Assembly: GCF_018310535.1 (NCBI RefSeq)
Contig: NZ_CP074102.1
Location: 8,804,001-8,868,000 of the forward strand
DNA length: 64,000 nucleotides
Source: Streptomyces mirabilis
GTDB lineage: Bacteria > Actinomycetota > Actinomycetes > Streptomycetales > Streptomycetaceae
Direction of reading: 5' to 3'
Below, piece by piece: positions 27,493 to 36,252 of this stretch. A program made the position numbers and the translations under genes. The notes beneath the pieces were generated by a model. That model saw only the letters and a list, made by a program, of their open reading frames with translations. It had not been told where the DNA came from and made no database searches. How positions within the stretch are numbered: the first letter of the stretch is position 1; each line of letters starts with the position of its first letter.

Positions 27493-28269
27493 ATGACTTA
27501 CGCATTTCGGGCGGATCAGAAGACCGCGAAGAGGGTACGCGCGATCGTGCCCAAGCTGATTGACGGGGCCAACGACGCACTGAACGTCCAGGCCCTGACG
27601 AGCAGTGAACACCACGTGGTCTTCCCGACCCTGGCGGGGTGGTGGCGCTTCGCCAACCGCACCGCGGAGGCGATGATGACACTCTTCGAGCAGGGGTACA
27701 CCGTGGAGGTGGCCCCGCTAATGCGGAATCTGATCGGCCACGCGTACGCCATGCACTGGCTCGCCGACAACGGGGAGCCCGCCGTCTTCGCCTTGGCCGA
27801 GGCCTCCTGGAAGTCGAAGAAGAACCTGCTCGACAACCTGGTCGAGGTGAACTGGCAGTTGCCCGCAGCCAGCGTCGACATCGGCGAGAAGCCCGACTTC
27901 GGGTTCACCACCGACGAGGAGCGGAAGCGGCACGGACAGCTGCTCGGCGAGCTGAAGAACTTCATGAACATGGTGAAGGGCTACGGCGACCCGATGATGT
28001 ACCCGATCTACCGCAACCTGTCGTCGTTCTCGCACACCACGGACCTCACCGCCGGCGTCTACCTCCAGCAGGCCGCCGACGGGCGCCTCATCGTGCACCA
28101 GGAGGCGCACACCGATCGACTCGCAGACCTGTGCTGGATGCCGATCCCCTTGCTGCAGGCGGCCAGCGTGATCAGTCCGATGATCACGGGGGACCCCATG
28201 AAGAAGCTGGTCACCGAGGCGTGCCGAGACCTGGGGCTGCCCGAGAACCTGCTTCCGCGGCGTCCGTAG
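27493..28269 (+). CDS. Helical protein, possibly DUF5677-like
   Basis: 258 residues from ATG 27493. Almost wholly alpha-helical: FPTLAGWWRFANRTAEAMMTLFEQG, EVAPLMRNLIGHAYAMHWLAD, FALAEASWKSKKNLLDNLVE, and a conserved-looking YRNLSSFSHTTDLTAGVYL. The (A/L)xR(N/S)LxxxxxxxxWL helix and the later S(x)xxH motif are reminiscent of DUF5677-type proteins, which often occur singly in genomic islands; the match was not tested. Cytoplasmic. It is followed by an ISL3 scrap. Complete in appearance. Confidence 0.6.
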   Translation: MTYAFRADQKTAKRVRAIVPKLIDGANDALNVQALTSSEHHVVFPTLAGWWRFANRTAEAMMTLFEQGYTVEVAPLMRNLIGHAYAMHWLADNGEPAVFALAEASWKSKKNLLDNLVEVNWQLPAASVDIGEKPDFGFTTDEERKRHGQLLGELKNFMNMVKGYGDPMMYPIYRNLSSFSHTTDLTAGVYLQQAADGRLIVHQEAHTDRLADLCWMPIPLLQAASVISPMITGDPMKKLVTEACRDLGLPENLLPRRP

Positions 28270-28553
28270 GCGCAGTGCGATAGCGCAGACGGCAGCGGCA
28301 GTTCAGGGTCAGGGAGCGGAGGCGAGCGGGTCACCGGGGAACCGCACCGGCCAGCCCCTTCATCTCGAAGGGCTGGTTCACGGGCATCGTGACGCCCTCC
28401 GCCGCAGCGTGTGCGGGACAGACACGGTCGTTGCGGCGGGTCTGCCACGTACGCTCGATGTCCGGGTCGGCAGCCGCCACGGCGTCGACCGCCGTTCACG
28501 GTGGCATCTGAGCCCGCTCCAAGGCCATGGTCACTTCTGCAGACGCTCCGTTG

Positions 28554-28700
28554 CGAAGCGGGCAGGTGCGCGTGGTCGCGATTGACATGTGCACCGCGTT
28601 CAAGGCTGCCGTCCGCGACTCGCTGCCACATGCCACGCTCTTGGTGGGCCGATTCCACGTCGCCCAACTGGCCAACACCGCGCTTGATGAGGATCCTTGA
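28554..28700 (+). pseudogene. ISL3-family transposase scrap
   Basis: The plus frame ending TGA at 28698 reads RVVAIDMCTAFKAAVRDSLPHATLLVGRFHVAQLANTALDE. This is the core of an ISL3-type (IS204/IS1001/IS1096) transposase around its first two catalytic aspartates. The first is kept (AIDM), while the second, normally in VDRFH, is Gly here. Both sides are missing. The intact ISL3 element at 28705 inserted into the end of this scrap, whose last eight bases form its target duplication. The 284 bases before it (28270-28553) hold nothing recognisable. Confidence 0.75.
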
Positions 28701-28744
28701 AAACGGGTCTGGTCGGAATTTCGTGATGGTTACGGAGGCTGGCT

Positions 28745-29218
28745 CTATTCCCCTGGGGTCCATGGCGGGTAGGGGGTGATGTCGGCGGTCCACTCAGTCG
28801 AGGCTGTCAGCAGGGCCTCGGGCGTCATCCGGCACACGACCGTGAACGGGTCGCCTGCGCGATTCCGCTTCCGCCAGGGCGGCGAGAACTCAAGGTCCAA
28901 GCGGATCTGAAGAGCGATCTGATATGCATCGGCCCGGGTAGCCGCGAAGGCCAAGTTCGGCTCGATGAACTCAAGGCTGTCATCCGCCTGTTGGCCACCA
29001 TCGGGCGAGCGAGCGAAGTCGCGAAGCCAGTTAGCCAACGCGATCGCATCCTCTGGAGTCAGAGCCTGCCAACGGAAGGTCCACGCTCCCTGCGGGCAAT
29101 TCGCAGTACCTTCGACGATCAGCCAGCTCCGACGTTTCCCCATGTGAGCAGCGTCTGGGAACTGGTAGTCCGTCACCCTCAGCTCAATGCCGTGCCCGTC
29201 ACTGTCGATCAACCGCAT
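28745..29218 (-). CDS. WapI-like immunity protein carried inside an ISL3 element
   Basis: 157 residues from ATG 29218. The sequence MRLIDSDGHGIELRVTDYQFPD, a SWLIVEGTA strand, GAWTFRWQALTPEDAIALANWL, SLEFIEPNLAF, LDLEFSPPWRK follows the WapI immunity family (D..G..I.L.V..YQFPD; FxEPNLxF; F.SPPW). Family members neutralise the toxin of a WapA-type polymorphic toxin. No toxin gene is present in the window. It lies 40 bases from the IS left end, downstream of and co-directional with the transposase, so it moves with the element. A gene for self-protection carried by a transposon is an orphan immunity gene, in effect. Confidence 0.65.
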   Translation of the reverse strand: MRLIDSDGHGIELRVTDYQFPDAAHMGKRRSWLIVEGTANCPQGAWTFRWQALTPEDAIALANWLRDFARSPDGGQQADDSLEFIEPNLAFAATRADAYQIALQIRLDLEFSPPWRKRNRAGDPFTVVCRMTPEALLTASTEWTADITPYPPWTPGE

Positions 29219-29298
29219 TGCCCCAGCATGTCACTCGCGCGGTTCCCTCTCTCAGAATTGATCGCTCGGCTGGAGCATGGACGACGCGCCCACAACGG

Positions 29299-30911
29299 TC
29301 ACGATCGCAGCAGGACGCGGGTGCGCAGGAGCCGGAATGATCCCCGGCCGTACATCTGCCGCTTGATCGTCTTAAACGGTTGACGTGGCCTTCGACGACG
29401 CCGGAACTGTAGGCGAGTGTCATGCCCGCGAGGACGGCATCCCAGTCCTGGCGCAGGAATCCGGCGAAGCCCCGTACCGGAGCGGGCCCGTTGGTCTCGG
29501 CCTCGCGGATCCAGGCGGCCAGGAGGTGGCCGCGGCGGTCGCGAACCAGGCCGGTGAAGACTCGGGCCAGGTCGCAGGCGGTGGCGATGTCGGGGCAGGC
29601 GATGCGGGCCTCGTCGAGTTGGGACTGCTCGTCGTCGCTGAGGGTGTCGCGTGGGCGCATGATCCAGGAGGTGATCTTGCGCGGGCTGGGGATCGGCCGG
29701 GAGGCTTCGGTGGCTGCGGTGCCGCCCCGCAGGCTGCGGACGTAGAGGCGTACGGCCTGGTGGTTGCCGCGGAAGCCGTGTTCGCGGATCTCCCGGTAGA
29801 TCTGGGTCGCGTTGGTGCAGCCGTCGGTGAAACGCTGCTGGATGTACGGACGGTAGGGGTCGATCTGGCGAGGGCGGCGGTCCCGGGCCGAGGCGATCAG
29901 CATGTCAAGGTCGTTGCTCAGGTAGCGGCGGACGGTCTTGCGGTCCAGTCCGAACCGGCGGGCGATGGCGCTGATCGTCCACGTCGCCTCCCGCAGCCGG
30001 TGGATCTCCGCATACCGTTCGCTGACCCGTTGCATGAGCGGGGTCGCGGGGATGTTGTCGAGCGGCGGCGTCAGCGGCAACAGCGTCGTGGGTGGCGCGA
30101 TCGCCGGGGTGGGTGCGTCCACGTCGTCCAGGGCGTATTTGTGCAGGCAGGCGCGGTGCTGGTGGCAGGTCTTCTCGACCGCTGCCGACAGATTCTGAAG
30201 CAAGTGCCAGCGATCGGCCACCTCGGTCGCGTCCGGTGCGGCCTCCTTGATCGCGCGGCTGTAGCCGCTGTCGCGGTCCCGGCAGACGATCTCGGCGCCA
30301 GGGTGTGCGGTGAGCCAGGCGGCGAGCGTCTCGCTGGTGCGGTCGGCCAGGAGGTCGACCGGGGTGGATCTCTCGACGTCGACCAGGATGGTCCCGTAGG
30401 TGCGCGAGCGGCGGAAGGCGAAGTCGTCGACACCCAGCACCCGCGGACTGCGGGCGGGAACCTCGGGCGCGTGCAGCTGGCCGAGCAGCCGGGCCCGGCC
30501 GGTGGGCACGGCCAGCGAGTTGCACAGCCGCATGCCCGGACGGCCGCCCGCCACGAGTGCAACGGACCGCCACAACGCCTTCACGCTAGGCCCGGCACGG
30601 GCATAACGCGTGGTCAGACCCTCGACCTGCTCCACGAACGTGCGTCGCCCGCAAGCGGGTGCGTTGCAGAAGAACCGCCGGACCTCCAGCTTCACCACCA
30701 CCCGGCGCCCGCCGGCGGGATACTCGGCGAGCCGTCGCCCATAACGGCTGTGCACCCGACGCGAGGGAGTCGCGCAGCTCGGGCATCTCAACTCCAGTAC
30801 GGCGCTATGGGCTTCGGCCACAACGACCCCGTCCACCTCGGTCAACCGGTCCAGCACCATCCCCGCGGCGTTCGGGAACAGTGCGTCCTTCAACGCCGAC
30901 AGATCCCCCAT
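29299..30911 (-). pseudogene. ISL3-family transposase with a C-terminal frameshift
   Basis: Starts near ATG 30911 (GTG 30938 also possible). N-terminal zinc ribbon (LRCPSCATPSRRVHSRYGRR, RRFFCNAPACGRRTFVEQV), then the DDE core LGVDDFAFRRS (Asp), VADRWHLLQNL (Asp), a helix-turn-helix TISAIARRFGLDRKTVRRYL, and LAYSSGVVEGHVNR (Glu). Just after VNR a base is missing near 29371-29380. The usual ending KTIKRQMYGRGSF / LLRTRVLLRS is found in the next frame, stopping at 29299. In the present frame the protein reads on to 29199, into the immunity gene start. All catalytic residues precede the shift, so some activity may remain. Confidence 0.8.
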
Positions 30912-31129
30912 GACCAGGACATTCCCACCGTCAAACACGGGACGTCGAATACACGATCGTGACCGTCACGAAATTCCGCCCAGACCCTTGAAAACGGCCA
31001 GGCATGCTCGTCGCCCCATTCGGTCCGGCGTTCAACGTAGTGGGGAGCTTCCCGAGCGCCGGGCGCGTTGTCGGCCGGGGGCTACTCGGGGAAAGTGCGA
31101 CAGGTGGGGCGGCGCGGGCTGGTGGGGCT

Positions 31130-31747
31130 TCAGAACGGTCGATCGGTTGTACCCAGGACGACGAGTTCGGTGCTGTCCAGCACCTTCCCGAACGCCTGCG
31201 GCTCGCGGCGTACGTGGAAGTAGTCCCACTGCGCGCGGAGGATCACCGGGTCCGGGTGGCCGAGCGCGCACAGCACGTCCCAGTGCAGGGCCTGGGCCCA
31301 GACGTAGCCCGGTTCGCCGTCAACGTCCATGTCCTCGACGTCGATCGGAGTGTCCGCGAGCGCACAGGCCAAGCGGTGGCTGTCCACGGGGCCGGCCGCG
31401 AAGTCCAGGAACGCGGCGGGGTCGGCATCCTCGGGTGTGCCGTCGGCGATCTCCTCATCCCAGTGTGGCCGCGAGTCGTAGCGGTGGGCGCGTACTCCCT
31501 CCCGCCAGACCTCCAACTCCAATCGGTCGCCGTCGTACTGGAAGGCGGCCAGCACCGGGGCGCCCAGCTCGGCGCTGATCGGCCCGGCGAGTGTGAAGAC
31601 ACCATTGTCGTCGACGGACCGGTCCGGATGGACGAGGCAGAATCTCGGCCCGGCCGGGGTCGCGTAGCCAGCCGCGCAGACCTCGCGCAGGACGGGGGCC
31701 GCCTGTCCGAGGGGCATGCGGATCAGCATCGTGCCGTACGAGGCCAC
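31130..31747 (-). CDS. Protein of unknown function
   Basis: 205 residues from GTG 31747 with AGGAGGTGA seven bases upstream, one of the best ribosome sites in the window. Acidic, soluble protein: PVLREVCAAGYATPAGPRFCLVHPDRSVDDNGVF, LAAFQYDGDRLELEVWREGVRAHRYDSRPHWD, QALHWDVLCALGHPDPVILRAQWDYFHV. No domain recognised and no signal peptide. The strong translation signal and clean frame argue for a real, expressed gene. It lies alone between the ISL3 and IS5 elements. Confidence 0.7.
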   Translation of the reverse strand: MASYGTMLIRMPLGQAAPVLREVCAAGYATPAGPRFCLVHPDRSVDDNGVFTLAGPISAELGAPVLAAFQYDGDRLELEVWREGVRAHRYDSRPHWDEEIADGTPEDADPAAFLDFAAGPVDSHRLACALADTPIDVEDMDVDGEPGYVWAQALHWDVLCALGHPDPVILRAQWDYFHVRREPQAFGKVLDSTELVVLGTTDRPF

Positions 31748-31880
31748 GGCCTCACCTCCTGGGATGCGGTGACCTTACGTGGCGGTCCAGCCGCCATGCA
31801 AAAAAATACGTCCACGCCGGACCCGCGCCCGGCCGATGACCTCTCCCCGACTCCCGGCGGCGCGACTGGACGGTGCACTA

Positions 31881-32978
31881 GGGCCTGTGTGATGTCGTGA
31901 TCAACCAGTTGCCTTCAGGAGGTCGTTGATCCAGATCATCGAGGCACGCAGGTGGAGGCCGGCAAGATAGCTCCCGGGTGTCTTGTCGTAGCGAGTCGCG
32001 ATACCCCGCCAGGCCTTCAGCTTGTTGATCAGGCGCTCGACACTGTTCCGCTCTTTGTAGAGATCGGCGTCATGGCGTGTGGGGCGGCCGCCTCGGCTGC
32101 CTTTCTTCTTCCGGTTGGCGGCCTGGTCCTTCTTCTCTGGGATGACTGCCTTGATGTTGCGTTTGCGCAGGTAAGAGCGGTTACCGCGGGAGGAATAGGC
32201 CTTATCCGCGGCGACGGCGTCGGGCCGGGTCCGGGGCCGGCCGACGGGAAGACGGATGCGCACCTTCTGCAGCACGGGGACGAACTGCGGGCTGTCGGCG
32301 GCCTGTCCTGCGGTCAGGACGAGAGACAGCGGACGGCACTTGCGGTCTGCGGCGAGATGAATCTTGCTCGTCAGTCCACCACGGGATCTGCCGAGCAGGG
32401 CCTGGCTCAAGCGGAGCTTGCGCCGTCGCCTGATATGCCGCCGCTCTTCCCGACCGGGGTTGTCACTGCCGTGCTGTCCGTTCTGTTCTTGCCGGCCGCC
32501 CCCTTTTGCCGGGCCCGCTCCTGCTCGATGGCGGCCTCTTCAAGGGCGTCCAGGACCTCCTTGCCGATGCGCATCCCGGCTGCGTCGTGGTGGGCGCGGG
32601 CCGTGGTGGAGTCCACGCTGACCAGGGACAAGTCCGTCCGTCCCTGGCGGGCGGCCTCGGCGATCAGGCCTTCGAGCAGCGCGGTGAAGACGCCGGTGTC
32701 CCTCCACACCCGAAAGCGGCCGTAGACAGTCGGCCACGGGCCGAACTCGCCGGGCATCTCCCGCCACTGGCTGCTGGTACGGAACCGCCAGATCACCCCC
32801 TCGAACTGATCCCGCAGCCGTGCGGGGTACGGCCCGTACTCGCCTATCGGCAGGAACGGCTCGATCAACTTCCACTGCTCGTCGGTGAGTTGCCTGCGTG
32901 TCACGATCGTCTTCCTACCGGATCCCCCTTCCCGAGGAACCCGGATCGGCAAGATTGATCACGACACCACACAGGCCC
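31881..32978 (-). mobile_element. IS5-family (IS427-type) insertion sequence, second type
   Basis: Ends GGGCCTGTGTG.TGTCGTGATC at 31881 and complementary ...GATCACGACACCACACAGGCCC ending 32978 (one or two mismatches), flanked by TA within CTAG at both sides. Length 1098 bp, equal to the element at 24101. Its right-hand CTAG is also the left target copy of the neighbouring IS701. Confidence 0.9.
31901..32952 (-). CDS. IS5-family transposase in two frames (frameshift)
   Basis: First frame from about 32952 (the true start is probably TRRQLTDEQWKLIEPFLP) carries VIWRFRTSSQWREMP and LVSVDSTTARAHHDAAG (first Asp), ending at 32407. The second frame overlaps it by four bases and reads ALLGRSRGGLTSKIHLAADRK, DAVAADKAYSSRGNR (Asp), ERNSVERLINKLKAWRGIATRYDKT (Glu) to 31901. 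The arrangement matches the other IS5 here. The overlap ...GCTTGAGC could also allow re-initiation at a TTG. Clearly homologous to, but diverged from, the first copy. Confidence 0.85.
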
Positions 32979-32981
32979 TAG

Positions 32982-34423
32982 TAGGGCTTGGTCAGGTCTG
33001 TATTGGTGCTGGTATGTCGCGGTGGCAGGTCGGGCAGGCGCCGGTCCAGACCGCGAGCAGTGTCTGTAGCTCGCGGACGACCTGGTAGAGGCTCAGGCCG
33101 ACGCCGTGTCTTTTGGGGCCCGGGCCAGTCGTTGCAGAGTGCAGAAGGCATGTGCGACAGAGACAAGGGTGACGTGGTGGTGCCAGCCGCCCCAGGTCCG
33201 GCCCTCGAAATGGGCCAGGCCCAGGGCCTGCTTCATCTCCCGGTAGTCGTGCTCGATGCGCCAGCGGAGCTTGGCGAGCCGGACCAGCGTGGTCAGAGGC
33301 ATGCCGGAGGGCAGGTCGGACAGCCAGAACTGCACCGGCTCGCTCTCACCGGCAGGCCATTCGGCCAACAGCCAGCACTCTGGCAGCTCCGGGCCGTTGG
33401 TGGCCTGCCGAACCTCGCGTCCGGCAGGCCGGATGCGCAAGGCCACGAAGCGGGAGTACATCCGCTTGCGGCCGGAGCGGCCGGTGCCAGGCCGGGAGCC
33501 TTCACGCCACTGCACCGGCCGAGCTGCCTTCCGCCCCGCCGCGATGACCAACTCCTTCACCGACCGTGGCTTGTCGGGATACTTGGCCACCGGCGGGCGT
33601 CCGGTCCCGGAGTACGGCTCGGCCACCGGCACCGCGTCGGCGGGCTGAGCCGACAGCGTGGTGGAGATCCCCACCACGTAATTCAGGCCGCGGGCCTGCA
33701 GTCCGTGGCGGAACGCGGCAGCGTCGCCGTATCCGGCGTCCGCGACGGCCAGCGGCACCTCGATCCCCCACGAGCGGGTCTCGTCGAGCATGTCCAGGGC
33801 CAGCTGCCACTTCTCCACATGCCCGACATCGTCCGGGATGCCGCAGGCGGTGCGGCGGGCGATCTTGTCCGCATCGGCCTTCGGTGAGGCGGGATCCCAG
33901 GTCCGGGGCAGGAACAGCCGCCAGTTGACCGCCGCCGAGGCGGTCTCGGACGCGAGGTGGACCGAGACGCCGACCTGGCAGTTGGTGACCTTGCCCGCGG
34001 TGCCGGTGTACTGCCGCGACACGCATGCCGAGGCAGTCCCGTCCTTGAGGAACCCGGTGTCGTCGAAGACCAGGGCTTCCGGCCCGATCACCTTCTCCAT
34101 CCGCCAGGCGAGCTGGGCCCGGATATGTGCCGGGTCCCAGGGGCTGGTGGTGATGAAGTTGGCCAGTGCCTGACGATTGCCGTCCTCCCCGAGCCGGGCG
34201 GCCATCGGCTCGACCGACTTACGCTGCCCGTCGGTCAGCAGCCCCCGCAGATAAACCTGCCCCCACCGGCGCTGATCCTTGCGCGCGAACGGCTCGAACA
34301 CCTCCGCCGCGAACGCCTCCAACTCACCACGCACCACAGCAATCTCGTCCGGAGTCACACACTCTCAACGCCACACCGGGCCGACAGGACACGCACCACC
34401 ACAACCGACCTGACCAAGCCCTA
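32982..34423 (-). mobile_element. IS701-family insertion sequence
   Basis: Terminal inverted repeats TAGGGCTTGGTCAGGTC at both ends, flanked by a 4-bp duplication CTAG (32978-32981 and 34424-34427), as expected for IS701 (YTAR targets). Length 1442 bp. Left CTAG is shared with the IS5 right border; right CTAG was later used by an IS630 copy. Confidence 0.9.
33093..34358 (-). CDS. IS701-family transposase
   Basis: 421 residues from GTG 34358. DDE residues: ALVFDDTGFLKDG (first Asp), LAVADAGYGDAAAFRHGL (second Asp), KLRWRIEHDYREMKQALGLAHFEGRTW (Glu). The RxxxEHDYREMKQ.LGL block and GWHHHVTLVSVAHAFC tail are diagnostic of IS701. It appears complete, with no frameshift, so this element may be active. 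Another, truncated IS701-type transposase at 57508 has the same domain order but a different sequence. Confidence 0.9.
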   Translation of the reverse strand: MTPDEIAVVRGELEAFAAEVFEPFARKDQRRWGQVYLRGLLTDGQRKSVEPMAARLGEDGNRQALANFITTSPWDPAHIRAQLAWRMEKVIGPEALVFDDTGFLKDGTASACVSRQYTGTAGKVTNCQVGVSVHLASETASAAVNWRLFLPRTWDPASPKADADKIARRTACGIPDDVGHVEKWQLALDMLDETRSWGIEVPLAVADAGYGDAAAFRHGLQARGLNYVVGISTTLSAQPADAVPVAEPYSGTGRPPVAKYPDKPRSVKELVIAAGRKAARPVQWREGSRPGTGRSGRKRMYSRFVALRIRPAGREVRQATNGPELPECWLLAEWPAGESEPVQFWLSDLPSGMPLTTLVRLAKLRWRIEHDYREMKQALGLAHFEGRTWGGWHHHVTLVSVAHAFCTLQRLARAPKDTASA

Positions 34424-34426
34424 CTA

Positions 34427-34997
34427 GTGTCCTGCGCCAGTAGTTGATCGTTAGTAGTTGCGTGACTTCTGCTGCTGGTGCGTCAGTTCCTCGTCGGGGC
34501 CCGAAGCTGGAACCGTTACTGCTGTCTGATGATGAGCGGGCGTTGTTGGAACGGTGGACGCGTCGGGCGACATCGGCCCAGGCCCTGGCCCTGCGCGCGC
34601 GGATCGTGCTGGCGTGCGCGGGCCCGGAGGTACCACCGATCGTCGCGGTCGCCCGGGATCTGCGGGTGACCGCGGACACCGTCCGCAAGTGGCGCCGACG
34701 CTTCCTCGCCGAGCGGCTGGACGGGCTGGCCGACGAGCCCCGGCCGGGCCGGCCGCCCACCATCAGCGTCGATCAGGTGGAAGCGGTCGTGGTCACCACG
34801 CTGGAACAGCTCCCGAAGAACGCCACCCACTGGTCACGGACATCGATGGCGCAACACAGTGGTCTGTCGAAGTCGACCGTGGGCCGGATCTGGCGGCAGT
34901 TCCAGCTCAAGCCGCATCTGACGGACACCTTCAAGCTGTCGACGGACCCGTTGTTCGTGGAGAAGGTCTACGACGTCGTCGGCCTGTACTTCAACCC
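34427..34997 (+). mobile_element. IS630-family element, truncated second copy
   Basis: Matches the complete copy at 14345 from its first base (GTGTCC...), except for one C/G change near 34940, for 571 bases. It then stops abruptly at the left end of the next element (34998). Inserted at TA of the right-hand CTAG of the IS701. The contained transposase start (GTG 34462) yields only the helix-turn-helix region, with no catalytic DDE residue, before running into foreign sequence and stopping at 35097. Confidence 0.9.
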
Positions 34998-36251
34998 TGC
35001 CCTTGCCGATAACCTCATCCGCCCTGGTCAGAGCCCGTGTGCCGTGATCTTCGTTCCGTCGGATGCTGAGGCCGGCGCAGTGCTCTGGCGGAGATGACGA
35101 TCACCTCGGCATGATGGTCGCTCGTGCTGTTGAAACTCGCCTACCTGAGCGTGACCAACATGTTCGCGATGCTGCGACTGCTGCCGGTGAGCACCCGGGA
35201 CAAGGATGTAGAGATCCTGGCTCTACGCCATCAGATCACCGTGCTGCCACGGCATCTGAACGGGCAGCGAGTCCAGTTCGCACCGGGGGATCGGGCGTTC
35301 CTGGCGGCGCTGCTGCATGACCTCCCGAAGGAGGCGCTGCTCCGTATGCGGTTGCTGGTGCGGCCGGACACGATCCTGCGTTGGCACCGTGACCTGGTCG
35401 CCCGCCGGCATGCCGCCCGATCCCGGCCCCACCGCGGGGGCCGACTGCGCACCGTCCGCTCCATCCGGGCCCTCGTACTGCGCCTGGTCCGTGAGAACCC
35501 GAGCTGGGGGTACCGGCGCGTGCACGGCGAACTGCTGGTACTCGGAGTGAAGGTAGCCGCGTCCACGGTCTGGGAGATCCTCCAGGACGCCGGCATCCCG
35601 CCGGCCCCCGAACGGGCGTCGAGCACCTGGTCGGACTTTCTGCGCTCCCAAGCGGACGTCCTTCTGGCGTGTGACTTCTTCGAGACCGTCACCTTGTCCG
35701 GGGCGCGGTTGTACGTCTTCGCGGTGATCGAGCACGCCAACCGGCAAATCCGGGTCCTGGGCGCCACTGCGCATCCCACCGCGGCCTGGGTGGCCCAGGC
35801 GGCGAAGAACCTCGTCATGGACCTCGAAGACGCCGACTGCCGGGCAAGGTTCATGATCCGGGACCGGGACGGGAAGTTCCCCGCACTGTTCGACACCATC
35901 CTCACCAGCGCCGGCATCGAGGTAGTCCTCAGCGGCGTGCGAATACCGCGCATGAACTCGATCATGGAACGGTGGGTGCAGACCTGCCGCCACGAACTCT
36001 TGGACCGCACCCTCATCTGGAACCATCACCACCTGCTCCGCGCGCTGAGGGAGTTCGAGCAGTTCTATAACGGGCATCGACCGCATCAGGGCATCGCCAA
36101 CGCCCGCCCACTGCACCCGTTGCCCCCACCGATCACCGATCCGGGGCAGATCGCCCGCCTCGACATACGAAAACGCGACCGACTCGGCGGCATCCTCCAC
36201 GAGTACCAACATGCCGCGTGACCTGTACGGACGAAGTTTTCGGCAAGGACA
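34998..36251 (+). mobile_element. IS481/IS3-like insertion sequence
   Basis: Left end TGCCCTTGCCGATAACCTC at 34998 and right end complement TGTCCTTGCCGAAAACTTC ending 36251 form imperfect inverted repeats. Length about 1254 bp. It cut off the IS630 copy on its left. Target duplication not identifiable because the left flank is truncated IS630 and the right flank is the IS1182 end. Confidence 0.75.
35124..36221 (+). CDS. Integrase-core transposase (IS481/IS3-like, single frame)
   Basis: 365 residues from GTG 35124. N-terminal helix-turn-helix and linker (DKDVEILALRHQITVLPRHL, RPDTILRWHRDLVARRHA, NPSWGYRRVHGELLVLGVKVAASTVWEIL) precede an rve-type DDE core: DVLLACDFFETVTLSGARLYVFAVIEHANR (Asp), FMIRDRDGKFPALFDTIL (Asp), RMNSIMERWVQTCRHELLDR (Glu), then a FEQFYNGHRPHQGI tail. 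Single-frame actinobacterial transposase with integrase catalytic region. Complete. Confidence 0.9.
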   Translation: MLLKLAYLSVTNMFAMLRLLPVSTRDKDVEILALRHQITVLPRHLNGQRVQFAPGDRAFLAALLHDLPKEALLRMRLLVRPDTILRWHRDLVARRHAARSRPHRGGRLRTVRSIRALVLRLVRENPSWGYRRVHGELLVLGVKVAASTVWEILQDAGIPPAPERASSTWSDFLRSQADVLLACDFFETVTLSGARLYVFAVIEHANRQIRVLGATAHPTAAWVAQAAKNLVMDLEDADCRARFMIRDRDGKFPALFDTILTSAGIEVVLSGVRIPRMNSIMERWVQTCRHELLDRTLIWNHHHLLRALREFEQFYNGHRPHQGIANARPLHPLPPPITDPGQIARLDIRKRDRLGGILHEYQHAA

Positions 36252-36252
36252 A

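Larger units (their letters stand above)
28705..30987 (-). mobile_element. ISL3-family insertion sequence with a passenger gene
   Basis: The ends GGGTCTGGTCGGAATTTCG (28705) and GGGTCTGGGCGGAATTTCG (complement, from 30987) form imperfect inverted repeats of at least 25 bp. Outside them is the same 8-bp sequence TTGAAAAC (28697-28704 and 30988-30995), the 8-bp duplication of ISL3-type elements. The 2283-bp unit holds a transposase and, between it and the left end, a WapI-like immunity gene on the same strand. Confidence 0.9.

Noticed and set aside
34444..35097. 217-codon frame as an intact IS630 transposase
   Set aside because: It matches the complete copy only for the N-terminal part; the DDE domain is replaced by the next element.
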